DNA of 64,000 nucleotides, taken from positions 62,001 to 126,000 of the forward strand of contig JAODMO010000054.1 in the NCBI GenBank assembly GCA_025464995.1, in the 5' to 3' direction. The notes under the pieces are model-generated. The model had not been told where the DNA came from, searched no databases, and saw only the letters and a list, made by a program, of their open reading frames with translations. The stretch's first letter is position 1. Every line of letters starts with the position of its first letter. This document shows, piece by piece, positions 10,408 through 19,471 of the stretch. Made by a program: the position numbers and the translations under genes. Source of the stretch: Microbacteriaceae bacterium (lineage in GTDB: Bacteria; Actinomycetota; Actinomycetes; Actinomycetales; Microbacteriaceae).

Positions 10408-10465
10408 CGCCCGGCGCTCACGAAAGACGTTCAACTCGCACCATAGGCCCGAAAGCGGCGTATGG

Positions 10466-10494
10466 CGAGGGGCTTTTTATTATTGGCCCCCTCG
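10466..10494 (+). terminator. GC stem with AT-rich loop, probable terminator
   Basis: CGAGGGGC (10466-10473) pairs with GCCCCCTCG (10486-10494, one bulge), enclosing a loop that is nearly all A and T, TTTTTATTATTG. The T run lies in the loop rather than after the stem, which is unusual. It separates the transporter pair from the envelope trio downstream. Confidence 0.5.
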
Positions 10495-10563
10495 ATGATT
10501 CTGGATCAGTCGGAGACGACACGGGATGCCTGAGGTTCCCGACCCATGCGAGAAAGGACGAAC

Positions 10564-11325
10564 ATGTCGGACACGTATTCAACGACACCCCCGGTTCAGC
10601 CGTATCCCACCGATGGCGGCACGGATTCGACGGCGGATGTCGCGAAGGAGCAAGCGTCACACGTCGCCGAAAGCGCCGCCGGCGCGGGTGCGAAGGTCGC
10701 CGGAACCGCCAAAGAAGAAGGCGCCAAAGTGCTCGGCGAAGCCAAGACGCAGGTCAAAGACCTGTACGAGCAGACGCGGGGCGAGCTCTCGGAGCAGGCC
10801 GCGTCGCAGCAGGCGAGAGTCGCGACCGGTCTCCACTCGATCAGTGAAGAACTGGGCACCATGGCGGGCAGCGCGTCCGGCGGTGTCGCCAGTGACCTGG
10901 TGCAGCAGGCAGCGACCCGCACGGAGAGCATCGCCAGCTGGCTCGAACAGCGCGACCCCGGTTCGCTCCTCCACGAGGTGCAGAACTTCGCGCGCCAGCG
11001 TCCCGGCACGTTCATCGCCATCGCTGCGGGCGCCGGAATCCTCGCCGGTCGCCTCACTCGCTCGGTGAAGAGCGTGGCGACTGACGCCGCGGAGTCGAAG
11101 GCCGCATCGTCGGGCTCTGCGAGCACGTACACCGCCCCGGCGTACACCGAACCCGCCTACACAGCTCCCGCCTTCGCCGAAACGGCCTACACGGAGGAGG
11201 TCGTCACCGCCGACGCGAACACCGGCCTCGTCGCCGACGACATCACGGGTAGCTACCCCGACGGCCAGTACCCGGTGGACGACACCGTCGTCGGAGAGAC
11301 CCGACTGGGGGAGACGCGCCCGTGA
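10564..11325 (+). CDS. hypothetical helical protein, first gene of envelope/stress trio
   Basis: 253-aa protein with a long Ala/Glu/Lys-rich helical first half (residues 20-110), a short hydrophobic segment near residue 160 (FIAIAAGAGILAG) that could insert in the membrane, and a low-complexity Thr/Ala/Tyr-rich tail (repeated YTAPAYTEPAY type). Starts at ATG 10564 behind AAAGGA. Overlaps the next gene by four bases. Such proteins commonly accompany DUF1469 and DUF3618 proteins; a role in envelope stress is inferred from that context. Confidence 0.7.
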   Translation: MSDTYSTTPPVQPYPTDGGTDSTADVAKEQASHVAESAAGAGAKVAGTAKEEGAKVLGEAKTQVKDLYEQTRGELSEQAASQQARVATGLHSISEELGTMAGSASGGVASDLVQQAATRTESIASWLEQRDPGSLLHEVQNFARQRPGTFIAIAAGAGILAGRLTRSVKSVATDAAESKAASSGSASTYTAPAYTEPAYTAPAFAETAYTEEVVTADANTGLVADDITGSYPDGQYPVDDTVVGETRLGETRP

Positions 11326-11738
11326 CCGACGTCCCCACCCCCTCCGAAGAGAAGGCGGCGCGCACGTCGCTCGGCGACCTGCTGGGCGAAGTCACCCGAG
11401 ATCTCTCGACGCTCATGCGCCAGGAGATCGAGTTGGCCAAGGCGGAGCTGACCCAGTCGGCCAAGCAGACCGGTAAAGGAGCAGGCCTCCTGAGCGGCGC
11501 GGGCTACGCGGCGCTGATGGCGATCTTCTTCCTCTCCATCGCCCTGTGGTGGGGCCTCGGCCACCTGATCGACAACGGCTGGTCTGCCGTCGTCGTCGCG
11601 GTGATCTGGGGCATCATCGGCCTCGTCTTGTACTCCATGGGCAAGAAGGAGATGAAGAAGATCAAGGGTGCGCCGCGCACAGTCGACTCCATCAAACAGG
11701 TTCCCGAAGCATTGAAGAGAAATGAGGAAAACCGATGA
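11322..11738 (+). CDS. phage-holin-family (DUF1469) membrane protein
   Basis: 138-aa protein with an N-terminal amphipathic region (LSTLMRQEIELAKAELTQ) and two adjacent membrane helices (about residues 60-83 and 88-108), the pattern of the Actinobacteria DUF1469 holin-superfamily III proteins. These are chromosomal proteins despite the name, and nothing else here is phage-like. GTG start overlaps the previous stop; its own stop overlaps the next start. Confidence 0.82.
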   Translation: MTDVPTPSEEKAARTSLGDLLGEVTRDLSTLMRQEIELAKAELTQSAKQTGKGAGLLSGAGYAALMAIFFLSIALWWGLGHLIDNGWSAVVVAVIWGIIGLVLYSMGKKEMKKIKGAPRTVDSIKQVPEALKRNEENR

Positions 11739-12301
11739 GCAACCCCGACCAGATCAGAGCGGACATCGAGTCCACGCGCAATGCGCTCGGGCAAGACGTG
11801 GACGCCCTCGCCGACAAGGTGACGCCGGCGAAGATCGTCGACCGCCAGGTCGACAAGGTGAAGTCGGCGTTCGGCTCCGTGCGCGACAGCGTCATGGGAG
11901 CGGCGTCCGATGCACGTGACTCCGCATCATCCGCCGTCGGTGGCGTAGGGGATGTTCCCCACCGCGCCGTCGAGAAGGCGAAGGGCGCGCCGGTCGCTGT
12001 GGGCCTCATCGCCTTCGGCGTGGGATGGCTCGTGTCGTCGCTCATTCCCGCGAGCGAGAAGGAGAAGGAGCTCACGACCTCGCTCAAGGAGTCGGCCCAG
12101 CCCCTCATGGCCGAGGTGACCGACGCCGCCAAGCAGGTCGGCTCGAACCTCGCCCAGCCGGCGAAGGAGGCTGCGCAGGCGGTCGCGAGCACCGCGACCG
12201 ACGCGGTGGACTCCGTGAAGTCGGAGGCGTCGTCGGCCAAGGACGAGGTCGCCTCTGACGCGCGCGAGGCGAAGCACGTCGTGGACGAGCAGCGCTCCTA
12301 G
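11735..12301 (+). CDS. DUF3618 domain protein
   Basis: 188-aa protein. The first 45 residues match DUF3618 (PDQIRADIESTRNALGQDVDALADKV). A glycine-rich hydrophobic stretch near residues 87-107 may be a membrane anchor, followed by a long alanine-rich helical tail. Last of three genes joined by four-base overlaps. The trio likely forms one membrane-associated assembly, possibly stress-induced; the function is unknown. Confidence 0.82.
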   Translation: MSNPDQIRADIESTRNALGQDVDALADKVTPAKIVDRQVDKVKSAFGSVRDSVMGAASDARDSASSAVGGVGDVPHRAVEKAKGAPVAVGLIAFGVGWLVSSLIPASEKEKELTTSLKESAQPLMAEVTDAAKQVGSNLAQPAKEAAQAVASTATDAVDSVKSEASSAKDEVASDAREAKHVVDEQRS

Positions 12302-12313
12302 GCGAGGAAGCGA

Positions 12314-12343
12314 GCGGGGTGTGCCACGGGCGCACCCCGCTTT
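12314..12343 (+). terminator. rho-independent terminator
   Basis: GCGGGGTG (12314-12321) pairs with CACCCCGC (12333-12340) and is followed by TTT. It closes the envelope/stress trio. Confidence 0.75.
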
Positions 12344-12481
12344 CGCGCGTAAGGCGGACCCGGCGCCCTACCCCAAATCGGCGCGGGAGAGAACGTCTAG
12401 GTACGGGCCGCGAGGATTGATACGGTACTTCGTGTAGAGATGCGCACCTCGACGCATTCGGACACAGAGAGTGTTGCGATT

Positions 12482-12820
12482 ATGGGAAAGCTTCTGTACA
12501 GCAGTTCGGCCATAGACATCGGCTTCGACGACCGTGCGCTCGCTCACCTTCAGATCGTCATCGGAGCGAAGTTGCGTCGCGGCGAGAAGTTCTTCTTCTC
12601 CTGGCAGGACAACGTGAATGTCGGCAGCGGCCGCTCATCGATCTGGCTCGAACCGTCCATACCGCTCTACTTCAAGTTCTCCGGCTCTAAACCGGTCAGC
12701 ATCAACAAGGCATGGGTTGATGCGCTCGTGCTGTCGGCGAACAGCACCACCGGGCTGACCTTCCTCCCCGAACCCGGTGCGCCACGCGGAGTGACCGAAC
12801 TGCCTCACAGCCACGTGTAG
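12482..12820 (+). CDS. small conserved protein (DUF7882-like)
   Basis: 112-aa protein beginning MGKLLYSSS. It resembles a short family widespread in Microbacteriaceae, often mislabelled ATP-dependent DNA ligase; the marks are FDDRALAHLQIVIGAKLRRGE and a SWQDNV segment. It has no ligase motif. An upstream in-frame ATG at 12440 would add 14 residues, but the family begins at MGKL. Function unknown. Stand-alone gene. Confidence 0.68.
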   Translation: MGKLLYSSSAIDIGFDDRALAHLQIVIGAKLRRGEKFFFSWQDNVNVGSGRSSIWLEPSIPLYFKFSGSKPVSINKAWVDALVLSANSTTGLTFLPEPGAPRGVTELPHSHV

Positions 12821-12840
12821 CGCTCGTTGCAGGAGGGGCT

Positions 12841-13182
12841 CTATGGCCACCCGATCTCGAAGTCGTCCGCGGTAGCAGAGGCCGACCCCGGTTCGGCGGC
12901 AATGGCGCGGCTCGGCTGGATTGCGGCGAACTTGGCGCGCAGCATATCGATCGCCTCGGAGTCGTCGATCTCGAAGTCCTCCGCGGCGGGCAGTGCCAGA
13001 AGCTGGCTTGCCGGGCCGATGAGGATCTCGGCTGTGCCCGGCACGCCGTCCACGGTGACCACAGGGATGGCGACGGTGTCGGACGAGCTCTGAAGCGCCA
13101 GTGCCTCGGCATACCGCAGCAAGGCGTGGCTCGCCTCGTTGCTGAGGAGGAGTTCGCCGCCTGCATACTCGAGTTTCATCAT
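12841..13182 (-). CDS. small hypothetical protein
   Basis: About 113 aa, no signal peptide or membrane segment. The N-terminal third reads like a small beta-alpha fold (MMKLEYAGGELLLSNEAS), while the C-terminus is acidic with repeated DDFEI and DFEIDD motifs. The start is uncertain: two adjacent ATG codons (13182, 13179) or GTG 13200. No family recognised. Read convergently with the DUF7882-like gene. Confidence 0.55.
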   Translation of the reverse strand: MMKLEYAGGELLLSNEASHALLRYAEALALQSSSDTVAIPVVTVDGVPGTAEILIGPASQLLALPAAEDFEIDDSEAIDMLRAKFAAIQPSRAIAAEPGSASATADDFEIGWP

Positions 13183-13392
13183 GTTTCGTTGCCCGTTCAC
13201 GGCTCGTGGCCCGCAGATCTTAGGCCTGGTCTCGCTGTCTGGTTCAGCTGGTCACTCGAAACTATCCTTCCGCGGCCAGCCGATTCATCTCCTTGCCGCA
13301 GCCCGATTCGTCTGTTAGGAAGCCCCCTGTACCCGTCGGGTCCCGTGGTCAAGCCCCCGCCGGCTCGACGACGACTCCGTAATCTAGCCTCG

Positions 13393-13755
13393 ATGAACAA
13401 CCGTATGAACCCGAGATCGGTGACGGCCGAAGGGCCGGCCAGGGCCGTGTTCGCCGCCGCCGGAGTGAGCTACGCCGCCAGCTGCGCGGTGGGTACCGGC
13501 GTCGCATCCGGGGCCGTCGACCTGCACGGCGCACGGTGGGTTCATCACGCGCTCTACATCACCACCGCCGCGCTCGCCGGGGCTGCCGTCAGTTCCCTGT
13601 TGTGGAGCACGAACAGGGCGGGCTGGATGCTGCTTCCCGCGGCCGTGCCGCTCGCCGCACTCGCCCGGCTGGGCCCGCGATTTCCGCGCCATCCCATCGT
13701 CGCCCTCGCCGCCGCGCCCTTCTTCGTCGCCAGCCTCATCTACTCCCGGAGGTAA
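13393..13755 (+). CDS. small hydrophobic membrane protein
   Basis: 120 aa with four probable membrane helices (about residues 18-38, 50-70, 77-94 and 101-116), joined by short basic loops (PRFPRHP). Starts at ATG 13393; an alternative ATG lies four codons on. It ends five bases before the nitroreductase start, so it is probably in that operon. No family recognised. Confidence 0.6.
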   Translation: MNNRMNPRSVTAEGPARAVFAAAGVSYAASCAVGTGVASGAVDLHGARWVHHALYITTAALAGAAVSSLLWSTNRAGWMLLPAAVPLAALARLGPRFPRHPIVALAAAPFFVASLIYSRR

Positions 13756-13760
13756 CCCCA

Positions 13761-14567
13761 GTGCAGCTTCTCGATGCGATTCGACGTCGGCGCACCACCA
13801 ATGGGCACATGTTGCCCGCGCCGGTGAGCGAGGAGCACCAGAGGCTGCTCATCGAGGTCGCGAGCAGGGCGCCCTCGCAGCTGAACAGCCAGCCCTGGCG
13901 GTTCGTCATCATCGAGGAGCCCGAGACGATCCGGACGATCGCGGCCATCAGCGGTGAGAGCATGAAGACGACGATGTCGAACGGCACCTTCTTCGAGCGC
14001 TACAAGCCGTACTTCAGGTTCAGCACGGCCGAGATGGAGCGGCGGCGCGACGGGATGCTGTTCGACAGGCTCCCCGCGCCGCTGCGCCCGTTCACGAACC
14101 AGGTGTACACGTCGCGCGGGCAGATGCTCATGAACGCCCTGCGGGTGCCCTCGACCCTCGGAGCCGAGAACGAGAAGCTCGTGGCCGGGTCACCGCTGCT
14201 GCTCGGCGTCATGCTCGACAAGGCCGAGAACCGCCCGGGCGAGCTGTCGTCGTTCTACTCCACATTCAGCCTCGGTGCCGCGATCGAGAACATCTGGCTC
14301 ACCACCGTGGAACTCGGCATGGGCATCCAGTTCATCTCCTTCCCGATGGAGGTGCCGGAGAACTGGAGGAAGATCGAGCGGCTGCTCGAGGTGCCCGACG
14401 ATCTCGAGCTCATGGCGGTGTACCGGCTCGGCTACCTGCCGCCCGAGCAGCGCCGCCCCGCAATCGACTGGTCGAGCCGTCAGCGGAAGCTGCCGTCGCA
14501 GTTCGTGTTCCGCGGAACGTGCGCGACGCCGCAGGAAGGATGGGACGACCCCGTCGCGGCGCCGTGA
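13761..14567 (+). CDS. nitroreductase family protein
   Basis: 268-aa flavin enzyme of the nitroreductase superfamily, likely an FMN-dependent NAD(P)H oxidoreductase. N-terminal [15 protein letters not shown] and [15 protein letters not shown] are the FMN-binding segments; [17 protein letters not shown] is the conserved C-terminal helix. The GTG start is preceded by a strong GGAGGT (13749-13754 region). Physiological substrate unknown. Somewhat longer than minimal members because of an insert around residues 75-110. Confidence 0.85.
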   Translation: MQLLDAIRRRRTTNGHMLPAPVSEEHQRLLIEVASRAPSQLNSQPWRFVIIEEPETIRTIAAISGESMKTTMSNGTFFERYKPYFRFSTAEMERRRDGMLFDRLPAPLRPFTNQVYTSRGQMLMNALRVPSTLGAENEKLVAGSPLLLGVMLDKAENRPGELSSFYSTFSLGAAIENIWLTTVELGMGIQFISFPMEVPENWRKIERLLEVPDDLELMAVYRLGYLPPEQRRPAIDWSSRQRKLPSQFVFRGTCATPQEGWDDPVAAP

Positions 14568-14660
14568 CGGGTGTCGGATCTCGCCTGCGCGCGTTGCCGC
14601 GCCTCTACCCAGGTGCACGACGACGCTGAGCGTCGTCGCACCGGGCGAGGAGTCCGCTGT

Positions 14661-15053
14661 TCAATTCAGCGCGGTGCCGTTCGTGGTGAGCGGTTCCCGC
14701 GCCCGCGGCGAGACGCCGAGCAGCAACGCCGCGCCGCCCGTGCCGAACAACAGCAGGTGGTCGATGATCGTCGTGCCCGATGGGAGCAGGCCGCCGAGGT
14801 GCTCGTCGAGCGTGCCGCCGATGCCCATCACGACGAACAGCGCCCCGACGAGCAGCAGCACGCCCTGGATCACCTTCGCGGGGGTGTGCGTCGACCCGAC
14901 GAACAGCAGCGCGACCGCGCACAAGGTGTAGACGATGTCGTTGAACGTGTCGACGTTGAGCACCCCGAGCATGCGTTCGCCTTCGATGAACCAGCCGACG
15001 AAGGCGTGACTCCCCAGCAGAACCCCGAGCATCACCGCGTAAGCCTTGGCCAT
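14661..15053 (-). CDS. DUF4383 membrane protein
   Basis: 130-aa integral membrane protein with four helices (roughly residues 4-22, 40-55, 62-82 and 95-115), matching small DUF4383 proteins in length and layout. ATG 15053 is preceded by GGGGGAGAG, which decides the start over codons further upstream that lie in the SDR gene. Follows the SDR gene on the same strand by 10 bp, so co-transcribed. Function unknown. Confidence 0.75.
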   Translation of the reverse strand: MAKAYAVMLGVLLGSHAFVGWFIEGERMLGVLNVDTFNDIVYTLCAVALLFVGSTHTPAKVIQGVLLLVGALFVVMGIGGTLDEHLGGLLPSGTTIIDHLLLFGTGGAALLLGVSPRAREPLTTNGTALN

Positions 15054-15063
15054 CTCTCTCCCC

Positions 15064-15903
15064 CTACAGAATCGGCTTGCCGCCGGTGACCGCGATGACG
15101 GCACCGGAGATGTAGCTGGCCTCGTCCGAGGCGAGCATCACGAAGACGGGCGCGACCTCTGCGGGCTGGCCGGGACGACCGAGCGGGGTGTCCTTCCCGA
15201 ACTGCTCGACCGCCTCGGCCGGCATGGTCGAGGGGATGAGCGGCGTCCAGATCGGCCCGGGCGCGACCACGTTGGCGCGGATGCCCCGCGGTCCGAGCAG
15301 CTGCGAGAGAGACGCCGTCATGTTCGAGATGCCGGCCTTCGTCGTGGCGTACGGCAGCAGCTGCGGAGACGGGGTGTCGCTCTGGATCGAGGATGTCGCG
15401 ATGATCGACGACCCGCTCGACATGTGGGGCAGCGCGGCCTTGACGAGGTAGAAGTATGCGCTCAGGTTCGTCGCGAGCGTGTAGTCCCACTCCTCGTCTT
15501 CGATCTCGGTGATGTCGTCATGTGTGCGCTGGAAGGCGGCGTTGTGCACGAGCACGTCGACCCGACCGAACTCGGTCACGGTCTGCTCGACGAGCGCGCG
15601 GCACTGCTCGGGCTTCGAGAGGTCACCGGGAAAGAGCACGGCCTTGCGCCCGGCGGCCTCGACGAGCTCGCGCGTGCTCTGCGCGTCTTCCTCCTCTTCG
15701 AGGTAGGAGATCACGACGTCGGCGCCCTCGCGCGCGAACGCGATCGCCGTCGCCTTGCCGATTCCGCTGTCGGCGCCCGTGATGATCGAGACCTTGCCCT
15801 CGAGCCGTCCGGAACCCCTGTAGCTGTCCTCACCGTGGTCGGGGGCCGGGGTCATCTCGTTCGTGGCGCCGGGCGCGTCCTGCTGCTGTGCGGGCTGGGA
15901 CAT
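15064..15903 (-). CDS. SDR-family oxidoreductase (YghA/general-stress-39 type)
   Basis: 279-aa short-chain dehydrogenase. NAD(P)-binding GADSGIGKA near residue 43, the NAAFQ strand motif, catalytic Ser in ATSSIQS and YATTK (Tyr/Lys dyad) are all intact. The extended N-terminus with PAPDHGEDSYRGSGRLEGK is typical of the YghA/YdaD subgroup, stress-induced in several bacteria. Substrate unknown. Upstream gene of a two-gene unit with the DUF4383 protein. Confidence 0.88.
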   Translation of the reverse strand: MSQPAQQQDAPGATNEMTPAPDHGEDSYRGSGRLEGKVSIITGADSGIGKATAIAFAREGADVVISYLEEEEDAQSTRELVEAAGRKAVLFPGDLSKPEQCRALVEQTVTEFGRVDVLVHNAAFQRTHDDITEIEDEEWDYTLATNLSAYFYLVKAALPHMSSGSSIIATSSIQSDTPSPQLLPYATTKAGISNMTASLSQLLGPRGIRANVVAPGPIWTPLIPSTMPAEAVEQFGKDTPLGRPGQPAEVAPVFVMLASDEASYISGAVIAVTGGKPIL

Positions 15904-15989
15904 GGTGTCTCCTTCGATGGCGATGTGGGGTGCCTATCAATCTCCGCAGAGTCTCGTCGCCGCAACAAGGGGGTTGATATCCGGACGTG

Positions 15990-16559
15990 TCAGCGTCGAG
16001 CCTTCACGACCGACCGGACCACGCTGATCGCGATGCCTCCGGCGAGCAGCCATGGACCGGCGACGAGGATCGGGTCGATCCATCCGTGATTCAGGTCGAC
16101 GCGCTTCGTGCCGAACCGCGATGAGACCCCATGGCGTTTCGCCTCGCTGAGGATTCCCGTCTGGGTGATCGGATTGTCGGGCTGGGCAGTGGCGAACGAG
16201 CGGATGTGGCTCTCGATCGCGTCGACGCGGTCTGAGGCCAGAAGGATGAGCCAGTGTGCGGCTCGCCCCTCGCTGAATTTCGCGTACGAGTAGCGGCGCA
16301 TCGCCCCGGAGAGTCCCCGCAGCGGCGACGAGGTGCCGAAGACCGGGGTGAGGAACTCGTGCTCGATCGACCGCTCCCGTGGCCATCTCTCCTCCTGGCG
16401 CTCTGGGAATGTCCAGTGGGCCCCGGTCTCGAGGTCGTGTCGCTCGCGCGGCACCGCCGGCCGGTCGGCGGGGTCGAGATCGGCACCCCACCCCGGGATG
16501 CGGGCGCGCAGCTCCTCGCGCGACGGGTGGTGTTCGTGCTTGTCTGCGGTGTATGGCAT
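15990..16559 (-). CDS. hypothetical protein with C-terminal membrane segment
   Basis: 189-aa protein; the first 150 residues are soluble and polar (ARIPGWGADLDPADRPAVPRE), and residues 165-182 are hydrophobic, probably a tail anchor. No family confidently recognised. It starts 16 bases after the dehydrogenase stop and is thus likely in the same operon; similar genes next to this dehydrogenase type suggest a linked but unknown role. Confidence 0.65.
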   Translation of the reverse strand: MPYTADKHEHHPSREELRARIPGWGADLDPADRPAVPRERHDLETGAHWTFPERQEERWPRERSIEHEFLTPVFGTSSPLRGLSGAMRRYSYAKFSEGRAAHWLILLASDRVDAIESHIRSFATAQPDNPITQTGILSEAKRHGVSSRFGTKRVDLNHGWIDPILVAGPWLLAGGIAISVVRSVVKARR

Positions 16560-16575
16560 GGCGTTTTGCTCCTTC

Positions 16576-17724
16576 TCAACCGGCGTTCGGAACGATCACG
16601 GGCTTGATGCAGCCATCGAGCTTCGCGGAGAACATGTGATATCCCTCGGCGATGTGCTCGAGCGGGATGCGGTGGGTGACGATGTCGTTCGGCTTGAAGT
16701 AGCCGCTCTTGATGTGTTCGAAGAGTCGCGGCCACTGGCGCTTGACCGGCGCCTGGTTCATGCGGAGGGTGAGGCCCTTGTTCATGGCGTCGCCGAACTT
16801 CACGGCACTGAACATGGGGCCGTAGGCGCCCATGACCGAGACGGTTCCGCCCTTGCGCACCGAGTCGATAGCCCAGTTGAGCGCTATGGGTGAGCCGCCC
16901 TGCAGCTTGAACTTCGTCGCCGTGACGTGCTGGGTGAAGTTGCCGTCGGCCTCCGCACCGACCGCGTCGATCACGACGTCGGCCCCGAGGTAGTCGGTGG
17001 CGCGCTTCATCTCGACGACGATGTCGTCGTACTCCGCGAAGTTGTAGGTCTCGGCATGGGCGAAGGTCCGCGCCTTCTCGAGGCGGTACTCGAGGTGGTC
17101 GATCACGATGACGCGGCCTGCGCCCATGAGCCACGACGACCTGGCGGCGAACAGCCCGACCGGGCCGGCGCCGAAGACGACGACCGTGTCGCCCTCGCTG
17201 ATGTCACCGAGTTGCGCGCCGAAGTAGCCGGTGGAGAGGGCGTCGGTCATGAGCAGCGCGTCCTCATCCTCGATTCCCTCGGGGATGATGGATGGCCCGA
17301 CATCGGCGAAGGGAACCCGCACGAACTCCGCCTGGCCGCCGTCGTACCCGCCGCAGGTGTGCGAGTATCCGTAGATGCCGCCGACCGCGGTCGCGTTCGG
17401 GTTGACATTGTGGCAGTTCGAGTACAGGCCGCGCGCGCAGAAGTAGCACGAGCCGCAGTACACGTTGAAGGGCACCATCACGCGGTCGCCACGCTTGAGG
17501 TTCTGCACCGACGAGCCGACCTCTTCGACGACGCCGATGAACTCGTGACCGAAAGTCATGCCCACCCGGGTGTCGGGCATGAGCCCGTGATACAGGTGGA
17601 GATCCGAGCCGCAGATGGCGGCGAGGGTCACCCTCACGATCGCGTCGTTCGGATGCTCGATCTTCGGAATGTCTTTCTCGTACACCGCCACCTTGTAGGG
17701 CCCGCGGTACTCCATTGCTCGCAT
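16576..17724 (-). CDS. zinc-dependent alcohol/formaldehyde dehydrogenase
   Basis: 382-aa medium-chain dehydrogenase of the glutathione-independent formaldehyde dehydrogenase group. Catalytic-zinc Cys in AAICGSDLHLYHG, GHEFIGVVEEVG, the structural-zinc cysteine cluster CGSCYFCARGLYSNC and the NAD-binding GAGPVGLFAA are all present. Likely oxidises formaldehyde or another small aldehyde/alcohol with NAD. First gene of a minus-strand pair with the tail-anchored unknown. Confidence 0.9.
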   Translation of the reverse strand: MRAMEYRGPYKVAVYEKDIPKIEHPNDAIVRVTLAAICGSDLHLYHGLMPDTRVGMTFGHEFIGVVEEVGSSVQNLKRGDRVMVPFNVYCGSCYFCARGLYSNCHNVNPNATAVGGIYGYSHTCGGYDGGQAEFVRVPFADVGPSIIPEGIEDEDALLMTDALSTGYFGAQLGDISEGDTVVVFGAGPVGLFAARSSWLMGAGRVIVIDHLEYRLEKARTFAHAETYNFAEYDDIVVEMKRATDYLGADVVIDAVGAEADGNFTQHVTATKFKLQGGSPIALNWAIDSVRKGGTVSVMGAYGPMFSAVKFGDAMNKGLTLRMNQAPVKRQWPRLFEHIKSGYFKPNDIVTHRIPLEHIAEGYHMFSAKLDGCIKPVIVPNAG

Positions 17725-17824
17725 TCTCTGCCTCCTCTGTGGGTGATTGGGCCAGCGTCACACGCGTCGCCAGCCCAATCAAGGCCTTGCGTGTTGGCGT
17801 GGACTCGGCCGACCGGTCAGTTGG

Positions 17825-18472
17825 TCACTGCCGGTCGCTGTGCGGATGGTGCAGGTGCCACGCCGGGGCTTCAGAACGGATGCCGGGCATCGTCGTGACG
17901 TTGTGGCGGGGCGGTGGGCACGATGTCGCCCACTCGAGCGACCGCGCACCTCCCCGCGGATCGTCGGCCGTGACCACGGGTGCCGCGCGGGTGGTCAGGT
18001 AGACGTTGTAGAAGAACGGCATCATGCAGGTCGTGAGGATCGCCCCTCCGACGGTCGACAGCTGATGTATCCACGTCACGTTGTCCTCGGGCGGGTAGGC
18101 GGCGTAGCGCCGCGGCATGCGGTGACGCCGATCCGGTGCTGGATGAGGGAGGTCGTGTGGAACCCGATGAAGAGACGCCAGAAGTGCATCTTGCGAGCGT
18201 CTCGTCGAGCACCTTCCCGGTCCACCTCGGAGCTGGTTGTGCTGCTCCTGAGTGTCGACGACGCCGAGACCCGGCGCGAAGAGCTGAGCCCGGATGACGA
18301 GGGCGAGCCCTCCCGCGAAGCAGAGGTACGCGAACGACGTGACGAGATACGTGTACCCGATCTGCTTGTGATCGGTCGATGTGATGTGTTGGGCCAGACC
18401 GAAGCGACGGTGCATCGTCGGTGGCGCGGCCGGGTGACGGTCGGTCGCCCCATGGTCGCTGTCATGTTGCAC
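17825..18472 (-). pseudogene. ctaD: decayed cytochrome c oxidase subunit I gene
   Basis: Three pieces of CtaD survive in order. The N-terminus (about 81 codons, 18472-18230) has TSTDHKQIGYTYLVTSF and VVDTQEQHNQL. A middle piece in another frame (about 18195-18121) carries KMHFWRLFIGFH and IQHRIG. The C-terminus, back in the first frame (18118-17825), has MPRRYAAYPPED, FFYNVYLT, SLEWATSCPPPRH and LHHP. Roughly 370 residues of a normal ~570-residue protein are missing between the first two pieces, including most heme and copper ligands, and there is a frameshift near 18121. It cannot make an oxidase. A working copy must exist elsewhere for aerobic growth; this looks like a dying paralogue. Confidence 0.85.
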
Positions 18473-18672
18473 CTTTCGTTCGTGGCACTCGCTACGAATG
18501 AATCACGGAGTGTACGCCGGGTCAGGGGAGCTGACGGATGCGGGCGCGCGGGGGCGGATCATCGCCGTTCCGACGTCCCTTGCCGGAGACACATAATTCA
18601 TCCGATTTGTCTACCCCAACCGCGCATCTGCTCGGGAAGGCTTGTAATGGGAGAACAAATTGAGGAGCAGCA

Positions 18673-18960
18673 ATGAGCATGGTGACCACCGCCCCAGGGC
18701 AGCTGGAGATCATCGCGATCTCGGACGCCGAGTGGCGCGTCAGCGACCCAAGCCGCCGCCAGGACGACGCCCTGTGCCTCGTCGGGTTCGTGCAGCGAGT
18801 CGACGACGTCTTCGAGGTAACCCTCATCGGCCGCCCACGTGAACGTCTCTACTTCGCCTCCTTCGACGAGGCCACCTGCTTCCTCGGCGTCTCCGCTCGC
18901 GACTCCAGGAGTCCCGCGCAGGCCCCGCGCCGGCGCACGTCGACGCAGGGCGGCGCCTGA
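18673..18960 (+). CDS. small hypothetical protein
   Basis: 95-aa soluble protein with a compact beta-rich core (QLEIIAISDAEWRVSD, LCLVGFVQRVDDVFEVTLI) and a basic, disordered tail. Strong GAGGAG at 18662-18667 supports ATG 18673. Isolated gene with no operon partner. Family not recognised. Confidence 0.6.
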   Translation: MSMVTTAPGQLEIIAISDAEWRVSDPSRRQDDALCLVGFVQRVDDVFEVTLIGRPRERLYFASFDEATCFLGVSARDSRSPAQAPRRRTSTQGGA

Positions 18961-19096
18961 CCGCATCCGCCGTCTCCATAGACGCGGATACACTGCCCCC
19001 GTACCTGCTGCCCCGGCAGACGACGAGCAACGACCGCGTATCGCGATGCGAGGCGCCAACTGAGGGTCGCCGTCGCCGGAACGGTCGTGGCGCGGA

Positions 19097-19369
19097 CTAC
19101 AGGTTGTCGAGCACCTCGCGGTTCGCTTCGTGCTGGATCGCCTGCGCGGCCTCGGTGTCGGGCTGGTCGTTGCCCACCACGAGCTGGGTCCACTGCACCG
19201 GCATGCCGGGCGAGAAGAGTATCTCGACGCCGCTGCCACCGTTGATCGGTGGAATGCGCACGTAGCCGCCACCACTCTGGATGGCGGTGAGAATCTGATC
19301 ACGGAGCTCAGCGACGGGATCGGGAAGGAAGTAGTCCTTACCATCCACGGTGAGTCGATTGATGAGCAC
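19097..19369 (-). CDS. small hypothetical protein
   Basis: 90 aa from a GTG start at 19369, preceded by AGGAA. Soluble, beta-rich middle (GGYVRIPPINGGSGVEILFSPG). Divergent from the EAL gene with a 102-bp gap. Short proteins of this style are common in related genomes; no function is known to me. Confidence 0.6.
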   Translation of the reverse strand: MLINRLTVDGKDYFLPDPVAELRDQILTAIQSGGGYVRIPPINGGSGVEILFSPGMPVQWTQLVVGNDQPDTEAAQAIQHEANREVLDNL

Positions 19370-19471
19370 GAATTCCTACTTCCACATGGGGACTGCATTT
19401 GCAGCTCGGGTTCACACGTTACCCTTGCCGCAGAACATTTTCGGGGGCATCGGTCGAACCGGGGCAATTTG

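Noticed and set aside
11322-11738. prophage holin
   Set aside because: The DUF1469 family is chromosomal and widespread in actinobacteria; no lysin, portal, tail or integrase genes are nearby.
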